Of a stretch of DNA of 64,000 nt, positions 1 through 8,429 are shown one piece after another. The notes under the pieces were generated by a model that saw only the letters and a list, made by a program, of their open reading frames with translations, was not told the origin of the DNA and did not search any database. The stretch lies in the NCBI RefSeq assembly GCF_950023065.1, contig NC_088681.1:14694001-14758000 (forward strand), in the 5' to 3' direction. Position numbers and translations under genes: made by a program. The stretch is from Planococcus citri (Eukaryota; Arthropoda; Insecta; Hemiptera; Pseudococcidae). Positions within the stretch are counted from its first letter, which is position 1. Each line of letters opens with the position of its first letter.

Positions 1-1
1 C

Positions 2-1081
2 GTTGGTTGTCAAAATTCGCTAGCGATGCCGCCCAGTGAACACTGCAGTACGAATTCGGTAATATCGGCTGATTCCTGTCATCATACCTATCATTTAGTT
101 TGCGCTAACGCACTTGACGAGAAAAATGATCCTCTGATATGCACATACGTTGATCCAGAAGATGGCAAAAAATGCGGCATGAAAATCAACATCAAGAAAT
201 CTTACATCATTTCATTATTAAAGCAGCCAATCGGAGAATCGCTTCGTCTAGTCGTTAATAATTCCATTCGTCGACAAATAATCCAGATACAAGAGGAAAA
301 ATCGTTTTATTTCGATCAGAATCATCGACTTCACAAAGAGAATTTACAGTATCTAAAAAGAATTGACGAACTCGAGAGAGATTTAATTAAAAGCCACGGT
401 TTTATCGTAAAATTCATCGACGATCATTATCAAGTTCCGAAGAACCAAATCACTGACGATATTGTCGAAAACCAACCGATGACAAACGACGATCCGGATA
501 CCATCGACCTGGATACTTCTTCTCTTGAGAGTGACGACGATTCAGCGGCTACGGTGATTGAAGCGATTTCGAAAGTTACAACATCGACTACTCCCTCGAA
601 TCCGATTACGATTACACCGATAATTGCTGCGATCAAAGCTGAGCCAAAATCTACGACAAGCATCAACGAGAACGATCAACGTACAAATGTAGCTGAAAGA
701 ATATCAGATAGCGTGATTTCAGGGAGTGTCGTTATAAAAAATGCAACTATATTGAACGAAAATAATGTAAGCCATACTATAACACGTACCTGTGCTGAAC
801 CGATTTCATCCGAAACTTCCGAAGATTTAGAAACACCCTATCTGGCAGTATGCAGCTCGAAAACACCGACTCCAGTTCAGCCATCCAGTTCGAGATATAT
901 AATTCCGAAAATACGACGAACCGAACAATCTCAGCGACGTTCATCAAATCGACAGCCATTCATTATTAAAGGTATACCAAGACCTGGAGAATTCGCTCAA
1001 TTAACGACCCGAGATAATGCGATTCTGGGTTTTAGAGACTATCACGATTTATTGCAGTACTTACCAACTTATATCGATTGA
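2..1081 (+). CDS. RING-H2-like / coiled-coil protein, 5'-partial
   Basis: The frame is open from the window edge, so the N-terminus is probably missing; the first Met is at 26. Counting from that Met, residues 7-50 hold a RING-H2-like zinc site: C18-H19-x3-H23-x2-C26, then C39 and C50, with C7 and another Cys upstream of Met26. The last Cys pair is further apart than in a classical RING. Residues about 85-125 are heptad-like and charged (coiled coil), 135-310 are Asp/Ser/Thr-rich and probably disordered, and 310-351 form a short ordered tail. A RING-H2 would suggest E3 ubiquitin-ligase or protein-interaction activity, but that is family inference. The ORF ends in a TGA, and the same frame continues directly into the SGNH-like ORF, so the two may be one polypeptide. 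It is part of a retroelement or virus-like module with the helicase downstream. I do not recognise a named homologue. Confidence 0.6.
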   Translation, partial: VGCQNSLAMPPSEHCSTNSVISADSCHHTYHLVCANALDEKNDPLICTYVDPEDGKKCGMKINIKKSYIISLLKQPIGESLRLVVNNSIRRQIIQIQEEKSFYFDQNHRLHKENLQYLKRIDELERDLIKSHGFIVKFIDDHYQVPKNQITDDIVENQPMTNDDPDTIDLDTSSLESDDDSAATVIEAISKVTTSTTPSNPITITPIIAAIKAEPKSTTSINENDQRTNVAERISDSVISGSVVIKNATILNENNVSHTITRTCAEPISSETSEDLETPYLAVCSSKTPTPVQPSSSRYIIPKIRRTEQSQRRSSNRQPFIIKGIPRPGEFAQLTTRDNAILGFRDYHDLLQYLPTYID

Positions 1082-1126
1082 ACTGTACCAGATATCCTAT
1101 CCAGAGACTTGAAAGATGTTCAGGAA

Positions 1127-1729
1127 ATGGAATATATGATGACTGCGACATTTTACCAGACCAAAGATGTTGATAAATTAAGAGAGCTGACATTTTTCTT
1201 CCAGCAGTATATGGTAATCGGCGACGGAATATGCTACGACTTAGCAAATTCGGTATTGTCTCTAGATAACAGAAAAAGGCAAAACTTATTCCTTGGACGA
1301 ACACACACGGCTGCAACGATATTAGAAAATCTCAAGAAGTACGTCGTTAAGTTTCCTACCTGTGTCCTATTATCCATTGGAGATATTGATCTTACGACCA
1401 CAACTCCCGTATCAATGATGAAAATTGAAACAATACGACTGGTCAAATATCTTCTCGATTCCAAGGTAAAGAATATTGTGATTCTGCCACCGTCGACGAT
1501 TCCAGAGCACTATGAACGATGCCGAATGTTCCGTGATTTCCTTCAGAATAATCTTCCGACATTGAGCAACTCCGGAGAAATAACTTATGTCGAAGAAGTA
1601 GAAGAAATCCTTGACAGATATAATCCGGATGACACTTCTGTGAAAACACCGAAACACCCATTAAATATTGTATTAGAAACGGCATTGGGGTTAATTACAC
1701 GATTAGCTTCAAACTTGATGGTAAAATGA
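1127..1729 (+). CDS. SGNH/GDSL-hydrolase-like domain protein
   Basis: The frame is open from 1082, right after the TGA of the RING ORF and in phase with it; the first ATG is at 1127. The product has the alternating strand/helix layout of an SGNH fold. A block-I-like VIGDG sits near the start (the usual motif is GDS), a hydrophobic strand ends in LLSIGDID (block-III-like, usual GxND), and a later strand reads VILPPS. The nucleophilic Ser position is Gly, so hydrolase activity is doubtful. It could be a binding pseudoenzyme, as in the OSK domain of Oskar. SGNH/GDSL domains are known in ORF1 of CR1-type retrotransposons and as ORF3 of some rotifer LTR retroelements, which fits a mobile-element origin. 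It ends at TGA (1727-1729), but the frame stays open to 1894. The fold assignment is by eye and moderate. Confidence 0.45.
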   Translation: MEYMMTATFYQTKDVDKLRELTFFFQQYMVIGDGICYDLANSVLSLDNRKRQNLFLGRTHTAATILENLKKYVVKFPTCVLLSIGDIDLTTTTPVSMMKIETIRLVKYLLDSKVKNIVILPPSTIPEHYERCRMFRDFLQNNLPTLSNSGEITYVEEVEEILDRYNPDDTSVKTPKHPLNIVLETALGLITRLASNLMVK

Positions 1730-1894
1730 CAGCGTAATTCAGCTCCAACGCGAAGAACATATGAACATCGACATCGAATTCCAGCTTCAACATCATCTTC
1801 TCGGAATAGTCGACGAACTCCAGCCCGAACACCGGCTAAACGATTGTCTTATTCATCATCAGACCGACCTGCAAAAAGAGAAAGAAGATATTAA
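1730..1894 (+). other. In-frame Arg/Ser-rich extension after a TGA codon
   Basis: After the TGA at 1727-1729, 54 codons stay open in the same frame and end at TAA (1892-1894). They encode a strongly basic Arg/Ser/Thr/Pro-rich tail of the kind that binds nucleic acid, which is not expected of random 3' UTR. Either the TGA is a disabling CGA-to-TGA change (CpG decay) or it is read through; the next base is C, which favours readthrough in several viral UGA-C contexts. The sequence alone cannot decide. Confidence 0.5.
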
Positions 1895-2262
1895 TTCACG
1901 AAGTATCACGTATTGACAAGCAATTGGAAATTCACAACTAATAATGTATACTTCCCGTTATATCATCGGCCATTCGTATTTCAGCAGTCATACTGTAAAC
2001 ATCTCATAACTACGCGGTCCTGAAACAAGAAAACAAAAACACGAATAACGGATTAATAATCAGCCTCTACATCGACAATTCTTCTTCTTCTATCTACCGA
2101 GAACGTCACATCGGTCGCATCCAATCAGACCATCGATAAAGAATTATTTTATTTTTATTATTATTATTTTATTTAAATAAGTCTGATTTTAGTTTTCACC
2201 TTATAATTCAAAACAGTATTATAATTTATTTCTATCCGTTGTGTTTGAATTCTGTTTCGATC
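1895..2262. other. Spacer between SGNH-like and helicase ORFs
   Basis: This is 368 bases with no convincing ORF. The right half is very AT-rich (a TTATTATTTTATTT stretch around 2155-2175) and carries one copy of the CA[ACT]CTTATA motif at 2197-2205, 58 bases before the helicase ATG. That motif recurs seven times downstream, so it may be an internal promoter element. The helicase frame itself is open from 2140 but has no ATG before 2263. Confidence 0.4.
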
Positions 2263-3552
2263 ATGAACTTCATCTCATATCATATGATTGCGAATAATTT
2301 ATTGATTGCTGCTGCTAATGAACAACTATACATTTGGCATCAAAATTCTGCCATTGCAATCTGGAAAGCTGGAATAATACATTCATCAATAGTCAAAACC
2401 CCAGAGTTGTCGTCATCGATCCCCGAAATATGTTCAAGCATCAATATCGGAGTTTACAGCACAAATACTCGAAAATTTATTATACCACCTAATAGCTATG
2501 ACCATAAATACGTACATGATGGAATAAACCTGATCCCGTTCGACCAAATCCATGAAGATTCATTTCGACCGAATTCACAGATAGTCATTGTGACCAAGGA
2601 AACTCAAGTATTAAGCGACTACGAATTATATTTCACCTGTAAAAGTTTCGTATTAGATTTCCATCATATACCATACTTCAAAATGGTTCAAGGAGTACCT
2701 GGTTGCGGAAAAACTACTTATATCCTGAATAATCTCCATTACCTGAGCTTGGATTTGGTGTTGTTCCCAACACGAGAAGCGGCAATAGATTTCCGTTCCC
2801 GATACTGTGTACAATTTGGAGTACCCATCGATACCGCCTGGTTAAAATACCGCTTCCGTACTATCGACTCATACCTAATGGGCACCGACAAAAACATCTA
2901 TAAACGGCTATTTATCGACGAGGCATCAATGCTACACTTTGGTCAGATTGTGTACGCGATTTGCAAAAGCTCAGCCAGGATTGTCATCATGATTGGGGAT
3001 ACACACCAAATTCCCTATATCAATCGATCTCCCATACCAGCGATATTTCATAGCTCCATTCCAGATGCACTTATAAATGAAACTGAATACCTATCGACCT
3101 CATATCGATGTACTACAACTTCATCATTTCTATTGTGTCATCTCTACAAACATGGAATGTTCACTACTTCGACAGTTCGGCGGGAAATGAAACTCCATCA
3201 ATACGTAAGCATTGAACAGCTTCCACACGTCAAAGAGGCACATTACCTGACCTTTACCCAACAAGAAAAAGCATTTCTGGCAAAACACGGACTCCCGACC
3301 AATACAATACATGAGTTCCAGGGAAAACAAAATGGTCATATCATTATTGTTCGATTCATCAAGGACAAAGCCGCTATATTTGAAAGCTTACCTCATATCG
3401 TCGTTGGACTCACTCGACACCGAAAGAAATTGGATTATTATACTTCCGATTTTACAGACTCATTATCGACACTCATTTTAAAGTCATACGACTTAACCGA
3501 CGGAGATTACGATTCAGTATATATGGGAGTCTCTGACCCCACCCAAAGTTAA
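2263..3552 (+). CDS. Viral-type superfamily 1 RNA helicase
   Basis: A 429-residue protein from the first in-frame ATG. The C-terminal ~290 residues are a textbook viral helicase 1 domain: Walker A GVPGCGKT (144-151), Walker B DEAS (219-222), motif III GD-x2-Q (from 245), YRC (motif IV region), an HEFQGK motif V and VVGLTRHR motif VI (380-387). This set is typical of alphavirus-like positive-strand RNA viruses (virga-, kita- and negevirus-like), whose helicases unwind RNA during replication. No methyltransferase or polymerase domain is visible here, and the first ~140 residues are unrecognised. All motifs are intact and there is no internal stop, which is unusual for a neutral endogenous viral relic. 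The frame differs from the upstream RING/SGNH frame. Its TAA stop lies at the start of a 26-A run. Either an endogenous viral gene or a gene captured by a retroelement. Confidence 0.85.
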   Translation: MNFISYHMIANNLLIAAANEQLYIWHQNSAIAIWKAGIIHSSIVKTPELSSSIPEICSSINIGVYSTNTRKFIIPPNSYDHKYVHDGINLIPFDQIHEDSFRPNSQIVIVTKETQVLSDYELYFTCKSFVLDFHHIPYFKMVQGVPGCGKTTYILNNLHYLSLDLVLFPTREAAIDFRSRYCVQFGVPIDTAWLKYRFRTIDSYLMGTDKNIYKRLFIDEASMLHFGQIVYAICKSSARIVIMIGDTHQIPYINRSPIPAIFHSSIPDALINETEYLSTSYRCTTTSSFLLCHLYKHGMFTTSTVRREMKLHQYVSIEQLPHVKEAHYLTFTQQEKAFLAKHGLPTNTIHEFQGKQNGHIIIVRFIKDKAAIFESLPHIVVGLTRHRKKLDYYTSDFTDSLSTLILKSYDLTDGDYDSVYMGVSDPTQS

Positions 3553-3576
3553 AAAAAAAAAAAAAAAAAAAAAAAC
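3551..3576 (+). other. Poly(A) run of 26 at the helicase stop codon
   Basis: The helicase stop TAA (3550-3552) is formed by a T plus the first As of a 26-A run, so there is no 3' UTR. This could be a retro-inserted poly(A) tail, a homopolymer slip, or an A-rich priming tract before an LTR-like region. Confidence 0.6.
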
Positions 3577-4072
3577 TACTAAGAAAAGAATAAAACCTCT
3601 GAAATAAATGTCATTACACAGAGAAGAATTTTCATTTTGTCTTTTCAATTCTCTCTTTTGATTTTTTGGTATTTTAATCATACAGTCAAGAATTTCATTT
3701 TTATACACTCGAAGAACTTAGAATTAAGATTGTAAAATATTATTAACTTACTATGTACGAAGGTTATTGACATCCGATATACTCATCATCCTTCGGCATT
3801 TCACGTTAAAGGTCACTCTTCGTTCCTAAAATCCTGGTACGAAAATCGGGGCAGGGGGTCATACATCGGGTCATTATGGTCATTTATATTCGACATTTCA
3901 TCTTATAAAACAACCGAATTCAACTTATAAATAATCAATTTCAACTTATAATTATCAATCCAGTATAGACATTGATACCCAAACCAACCTGGACATTTTC
4001 CCGCTGTTATTTGATTGGATTTACGATACCATATTTTCTACACTCATATGTCACCATAAATCGGGGCATTTG
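3577..4072. other. Non-coding DNA with CA[ACT]CTTATA motifs
   Basis: No ORF. Three copies of the CA[ACT]CTTATA motif lie close together (3899-3907, 3921-3929, 3942-3950). A G-rich patch near 3847-3858 could be a polypurine tract, but no TG...CA boundary next to it is convincing. Confidence 0.35.
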
Positions 4073-4345
4073 TAATGGGAGAAAATGATCACATTTATGT
4101 CATCTATACTGGGAGAAAACTAATCGATTTCTCCCACCTATAGTGACAGAAAGCTATTAGAAACCAGCCGTCTATACTGGGAGAAAACATTTTATACCAT
4201 CTTATACTGGGAGAAAAATATCATTTTTCTTGCGTCTATACTGGGAGAAAAAATCGACCTACATCGTGTGTAATTACACCGATTTCGTCCCACCTAAGTG
4301 GGAGAAATATTACGACACAATCCATCAACTGATAAATGGGAGAAA
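4073..4345. repeat. Cluster of seven TGGGAGAAA motifs
   Basis: TGGGAGAAA occurs seven times in 270 bases (starting near 4074, 4109, 4178, 4208, 4242, 4299 and 4337). Four copies sit in a longer TATACTGGGAGAAAA unit, and the complement TTTCTCCCA is at 4128. Spacing is irregular (30-70 bases), which argues for repeated binding sites more than a simple tandem repeat. Arrayed protein-binding sites are known in gypsy-type leader regions; that parallel is inference. Confidence 0.6.
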
Positions 4346-4599
4346 AATACTTAGCATTTTTCTCATTTGATTGACGTCGAATTTTCCCATCACTGAAATC
4401 ATGCGACTTTAATGACCACTCATCTATAGATCGACCCTACCTGCTGCCCCGTATACCTACCTAATCGATTTTACCTATTTATTCTCAAATATGACGCAAC
4501 TTCCGGAAATATTACTTCCGAGATGATGCAATCGACTAAATATTACGTCATATTCTCGACATCCTATTCGTTCCTTAATACTTCCGGGGGTAACGCTTA

Positions 4600-4830
4600 G
4601 CCAATCATAATCCATGGTGCGCGCACAACTTACCCTCTCTTTTTCCTAAAAATCACAATTTTATAAGAAGCGATCCGAGCAACAACTCTCTCGGCACTCT
4701 TTTTTTTCTGCTCGTACTGTTCGGTAAAGTGCAAGTTCTGGTTCGGTTCCTGTGTTAAGTATGAGATCGATGTTCGTTGATGGGCTTGGGACTAGCTCCC
4801 AACCCAGTGGCCGTTCTTTCTAAGTTCGTT
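4600..4830 (+). promoter_or_regulatory. Candidate TATA promoter / LTR U3-R-like region
   Basis: TTATAAGAAG at 4661-4670 is a good TATA box. About 25 bases on, AACAACTCTCTCGGCACTC is followed by GC-richer sequence similar in style to insect LTR R/U5 starts. It lies downstream of the helicase, as a 3' LTR would. No second copy is visible, because the left end of the element is outside the window. Confidence 0.35.
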
Positions 4831-5127
4831 TCGATGCCGCATTTTTCTAAGTATCGCCTTTTTGACTTAGAAATATTTTCACTTCTGGACTAGTAATGTT
4901 TCCAGTCTAGGTCAACTTGGCGACCTTTCACCTTATAATCATCTCATATGGACCAGCGAAATAACCCCCAGAACTAAAGAGAGTCCGTAATTGAATAATT
5001 ACGTATTTCGCGTCCCCTAGTGGACAGTTGGAGATTGCTCATCGACCTCGGATCGCCTTCTGTAAGTTTATCGTGGAGATCGATTTATTATTTCCGTTTT
5101 GTATCCTAAGTGTTCTTTATTATTTCC

Positions 5128-5240
5128 TTATTGACATAAGCATCCTCGTGTTATTGACCTAAGTTTATTGACCTAAGCAACCCGCGTATCCAACAGTCCT
5201 AGGTTTATTCTGATAAGTACCCTCGCGTTATTGACCTAAG
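5128..5240. repeat. Four copies of TTATTGACCTAAG
   Basis: The 13-mer occurs at 5128-5140 (one mismatch), 5151-5163, 5165-5177 and 5228-5240, with a fifth degenerate copy between. It is a local repeat inside the non-coding tail of the left-edge module. Confidence 0.6.
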
Positions 5241-6487
5241 TATCCTAAAATCTATTTTTTCCTCGAAATAATAGTCAAATAACCTTCAATTTTCATCCCT
5301 TAAATGGAGACTGATTATTGGTATTGCGATGCGTTTCAATCCAATATAAACGTGTTTCGAAGTTATTTGTGTGTTCTCGATTTATTTCGCTCTATAATAG
5401 TTCCAGTGTATAAGTCGAGTCAATATAATGGTCCCATGCATATAGACCATTGAATCGCCGAAGTATTGTCATCTAATAATATGTCATCTAATAAATATCG
5501 TCGAAAATTCCCATTTTCGACATCAAAATCAACAAATCGATCAAAGAATCGATTTAACCTTTCATCTTATAGCTGTTCCAGAAAATAAATTCACGCCTCA
5601 TCTTATATTCCGAAGGGATTTGCGCTCGAATGTATAATAGATTCGTCTTATACGTCCTCACGTTAAATTTAAACTGTTATGATTCGTCATAACTGAATTA
5701 TGTTCCAGGAGGGAACCCCTATAATCGTCCGCGATCTATCACGACCCTAAAGATTCCCTGAGCTAACAACCAGATCGCGAGAGATATCAACTTATAATTA
5801 ACCACATCTATAATTAACCAACCCAGTGCATAAAAAGATATCCAGACAACAAAGTTAATGTGGATTAGTCTAATCTACGTTTCCATATTTTCATAGATCC
5901 ACATTTCAGAAACCAAAAACCATGATTTTTGGTATTTTCCGAAATTATTCGTAATTACGAAAGATCTTCCCTTAAATTCTCCCGGTACAATTATGAATAA
6001 AATCTCTGAATTCACATTCAGCAAGAATGCACTCCTATGGTAGACAAATAGGAGGCATCCCAAGGTACTGTTTAAACACGACGTTCAATTAGAATCATAC
6101 CGCAAAAACGTTGACATACACATATTTGACCGAACAAGCGGGTAATTATTGAATTGGGTTAAAAGCAAGGAGCCACGAGGGCTAAAATAACCGAGGGTGA
6201 CCACAGTACCGAGAGCTCGAGATCTAGCACAGGTAGTGAAGAAGGTAATTTTCATGATCCTGGTCCAGAGCCAGGATCGCGGTATTTCGCACGTAACCTT
6301 GTATCCCCACCTTCAAACTAGTTATTACACTAATAACCACCCTAGAGTAATTACATTAGTAACCACCACAGGCGGTTAGGGCATGTCTGCTCATCACATG
6401 TTCATGCATAAGAAACTTCATTAAACTGTTTTTTTTTCAATATACTAAATGTTTAAAAATTTGTCAAAAATCCAAAATTGCACTTAA
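5241..6487. other. Non-coding tail of the left-edge module
   Basis: No supported gene. It contains three more CA[ACT]CTTATA motifs (5563, 5599, 5788) and a perfect 8-bp stem, 7-base loop hairpin, GATCCTGG / CCAGGATC (6256-6263 and 6271-6278). Composition changes to the usual poly-A/T-rich intergenic style after about 6400, which probably marks the right edge of the module. Confidence 0.4.
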
Positions 6488-7439
6488 CCCTTTCGCACCG
6501 GCTGCGGCAGCATATGTCCCAGCAACTTTTAACAAATCTGCTGGGAACTTCTGGGACACATTTTTCCCGCGGACTGGGTCCCATCAGTAGAGTAAAGTGT
6601 CAGGAATTGATTGAGACCACTCCCAATTTTTTTGCTTGTGTTGTAGCAACACTGTGAATTATTTTTTCCGCAAAAACGGGTTTTTTAGTGAAAATGTGAA
6701 ATCTGAGCAACTAGTTGGTAGTATTTAAAAATTCATTGCAAACACAGAGAGTGATTGTGCCCGGCAACGAATTTAATTTGAAAATACGTAGAATAAGCTA
6801 CATTTTGGTGTAAAAAAAATTAATTTTGATCAATTTTTGAGGGAGCAAATTCAAAAACAAAAACATAAATAAGTTTTATTCAATAATTTTTTGATATTTT
6901 TGAGCTGGTTTGGGTGTTATTTTTTCAAGAAATCGAAAAGAGGAAGATTTCAGTCTGTCATTAGGAATGTTTTTCTGCATATTATGTCCAAATTTCATTG
7001 AATTTGATGCATTACTCACAGAGAAATCCTCTATCAAAGGAAATTGATGTCTCAATTCTGGTAAAATTTCATAAAAATGTTAATTTTTTGAAATTTTGAG
7101 ATTTTATTAGCAAAAGTGTGTTTTTTTGAAATTTTTTCTTATTTGCATCCAAAATACAAATTTTTTACATGACTTTTTGCATACTGGAATGATATTATTG
7201 GTATTGTCCCACTTGTCCCACCAATTTTTGCAAATTTTAAGCACTGCTGGGACATATGCTGTCTCGGGACAAATTTTCAAAGTCGATGGCTGGGACACAT
7301 GTGTTCCCACCTCAATATCTTGAGTGTGAGTTGAGGAAAAAATCTGTAACAAACTTATGTTGCTTAGAGATGCCCAAGGAACAATTTAATGTAAAAAAAT
7401 TGGAGGTGGGATGCGAAACCAATATTCGGCGCGAAAGGG
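6488..7439. mobile_element. piggyBac-type MITE with TTAA target sites
   Basis: The element is flanked by TTAA on both sides (6484-6487 and 7440-7443). Its ends are CCCTTTCGC at left and GCGAAAGGG at right, extending to 13 bp with one mismatch. Just inside is a perfect 17-bp inverted pair, CAGCATATGTCCCAGCA (6509-6525) and its complement (7245-7261). The interior is AT-rich with no transposase ORF. TTAA duplication with CCY-type ends is the piggyBac hallmark, so this is a non-autonomous derivative of about 0.95 kb. Confidence 0.8.
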
Positions 7440-7449
7440 TTAAACCCAT

Positions 7450-8090
7450 TAAATTTTGGGTACAGGGATTTTTAGGACGTACCCTTTTCGATATAGTTTG
7501 GTTTCATTCAAATTGTAGGTGACCAGTTCAAAAAGTTTTCAAGTTCCATCTGATTGTAAAAAAAAAAAAAAATCACCTCCTCCTGGCGCAGAACTCGCCA
7601 TCAAAATTTGTGATTTTTGAGAGCGGGAGGGGTCAAAAATGAAACAGTGGTTATTCGAGCTAATTAATTTAATTATTTATAAAAAATTCATATTCATGCA
7701 TTAAACATGTTTTTTTGAATTTTTTCGACCGTCAAAAATTTGCCAAAAATCCAAAAGTGTACGTTAATCCTTAAAATTATTGGGTAGGGGGATTTTAGAA
7801 CGTAACCTTTTGATGTAGTTTGGTCCTATTGAAATTGTCGGTTACCTGTTCAAAAAGCTCGTAAGTTCCATTTAATTGTAAAAAAAAATGAATATCACCT
7901 CCTCCTGGCGCAGAACTCGCCATATAAACTGGTTGATTTTAAAAGAGTGAAGGGTTGAAAATGAAGTAGTGGTCATTCGGACTGATTACGAGTACTTGCA
8001 TTTGAATATTTCGAGTGCTTGAAAATTCGCCAAAAATCCAAAAATTAACTTAAACATTCAACATTTTGGATACAGATATTTTAAAAAAAT
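7450..8090 (-). repeat. Two tandem ~322-bp units with GCGCCAGGAGGAG core
   Basis: Two units share the order AAATTGT-rich stretch, poly-A, then CTCCTCCTGGCGCAGAACTC (7577 and 7899), then a run resembling a chain of CCAAAAATCC. The same unit occurs inverted at 11330-11900 and 18770-19370. Confidence 0.7.
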
Positions 8091-8099
8091 ACTCTATCG

Positions 8100-8429
8100 A
8101 TGAGTTCACGACGAAAATACTTATTTTAAGAAAATTTATCATCTATGTACCCCTTAACCCATAACCCTCCGCTTATCTCACTAAGTCCAAGAAGTCCAAA
8201 CATATCCCAGTCACATGGAATTGGTACCTATATTATGCAAACACAAATACACGCCAATTCAGAAAGAAACGATCCTGTTCCCTGAAGTTAAGTCTTCATC
8301 ACCTTGAATCTAGCACACCCTGCATGAATAACGCCACGTGCTGGCCTGCACGAATTAAAGTTTAAGAGCCACTTTCAGGTACATTATACTTACTCGTAGT
8401 GCTATAGTATCGAAGAAAACACTAGGTCA
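8100..8429. other. Unassigned AT-rich spacer
   Basis: No ORF, repeat core or TIR recognised. Confidence 0.3.

Noticed and set aside
3514..3708. Minus-strand ORF with a Phe run
   Set aside because: Its Phe run is the poly(A) tract read in reverse.
4261..4345. TGGGAGAAA cluster as a CRISPR array
   Set aside because: Spacing is irregular and the repeat is only 9-16 bases; the context is eukaryotic.
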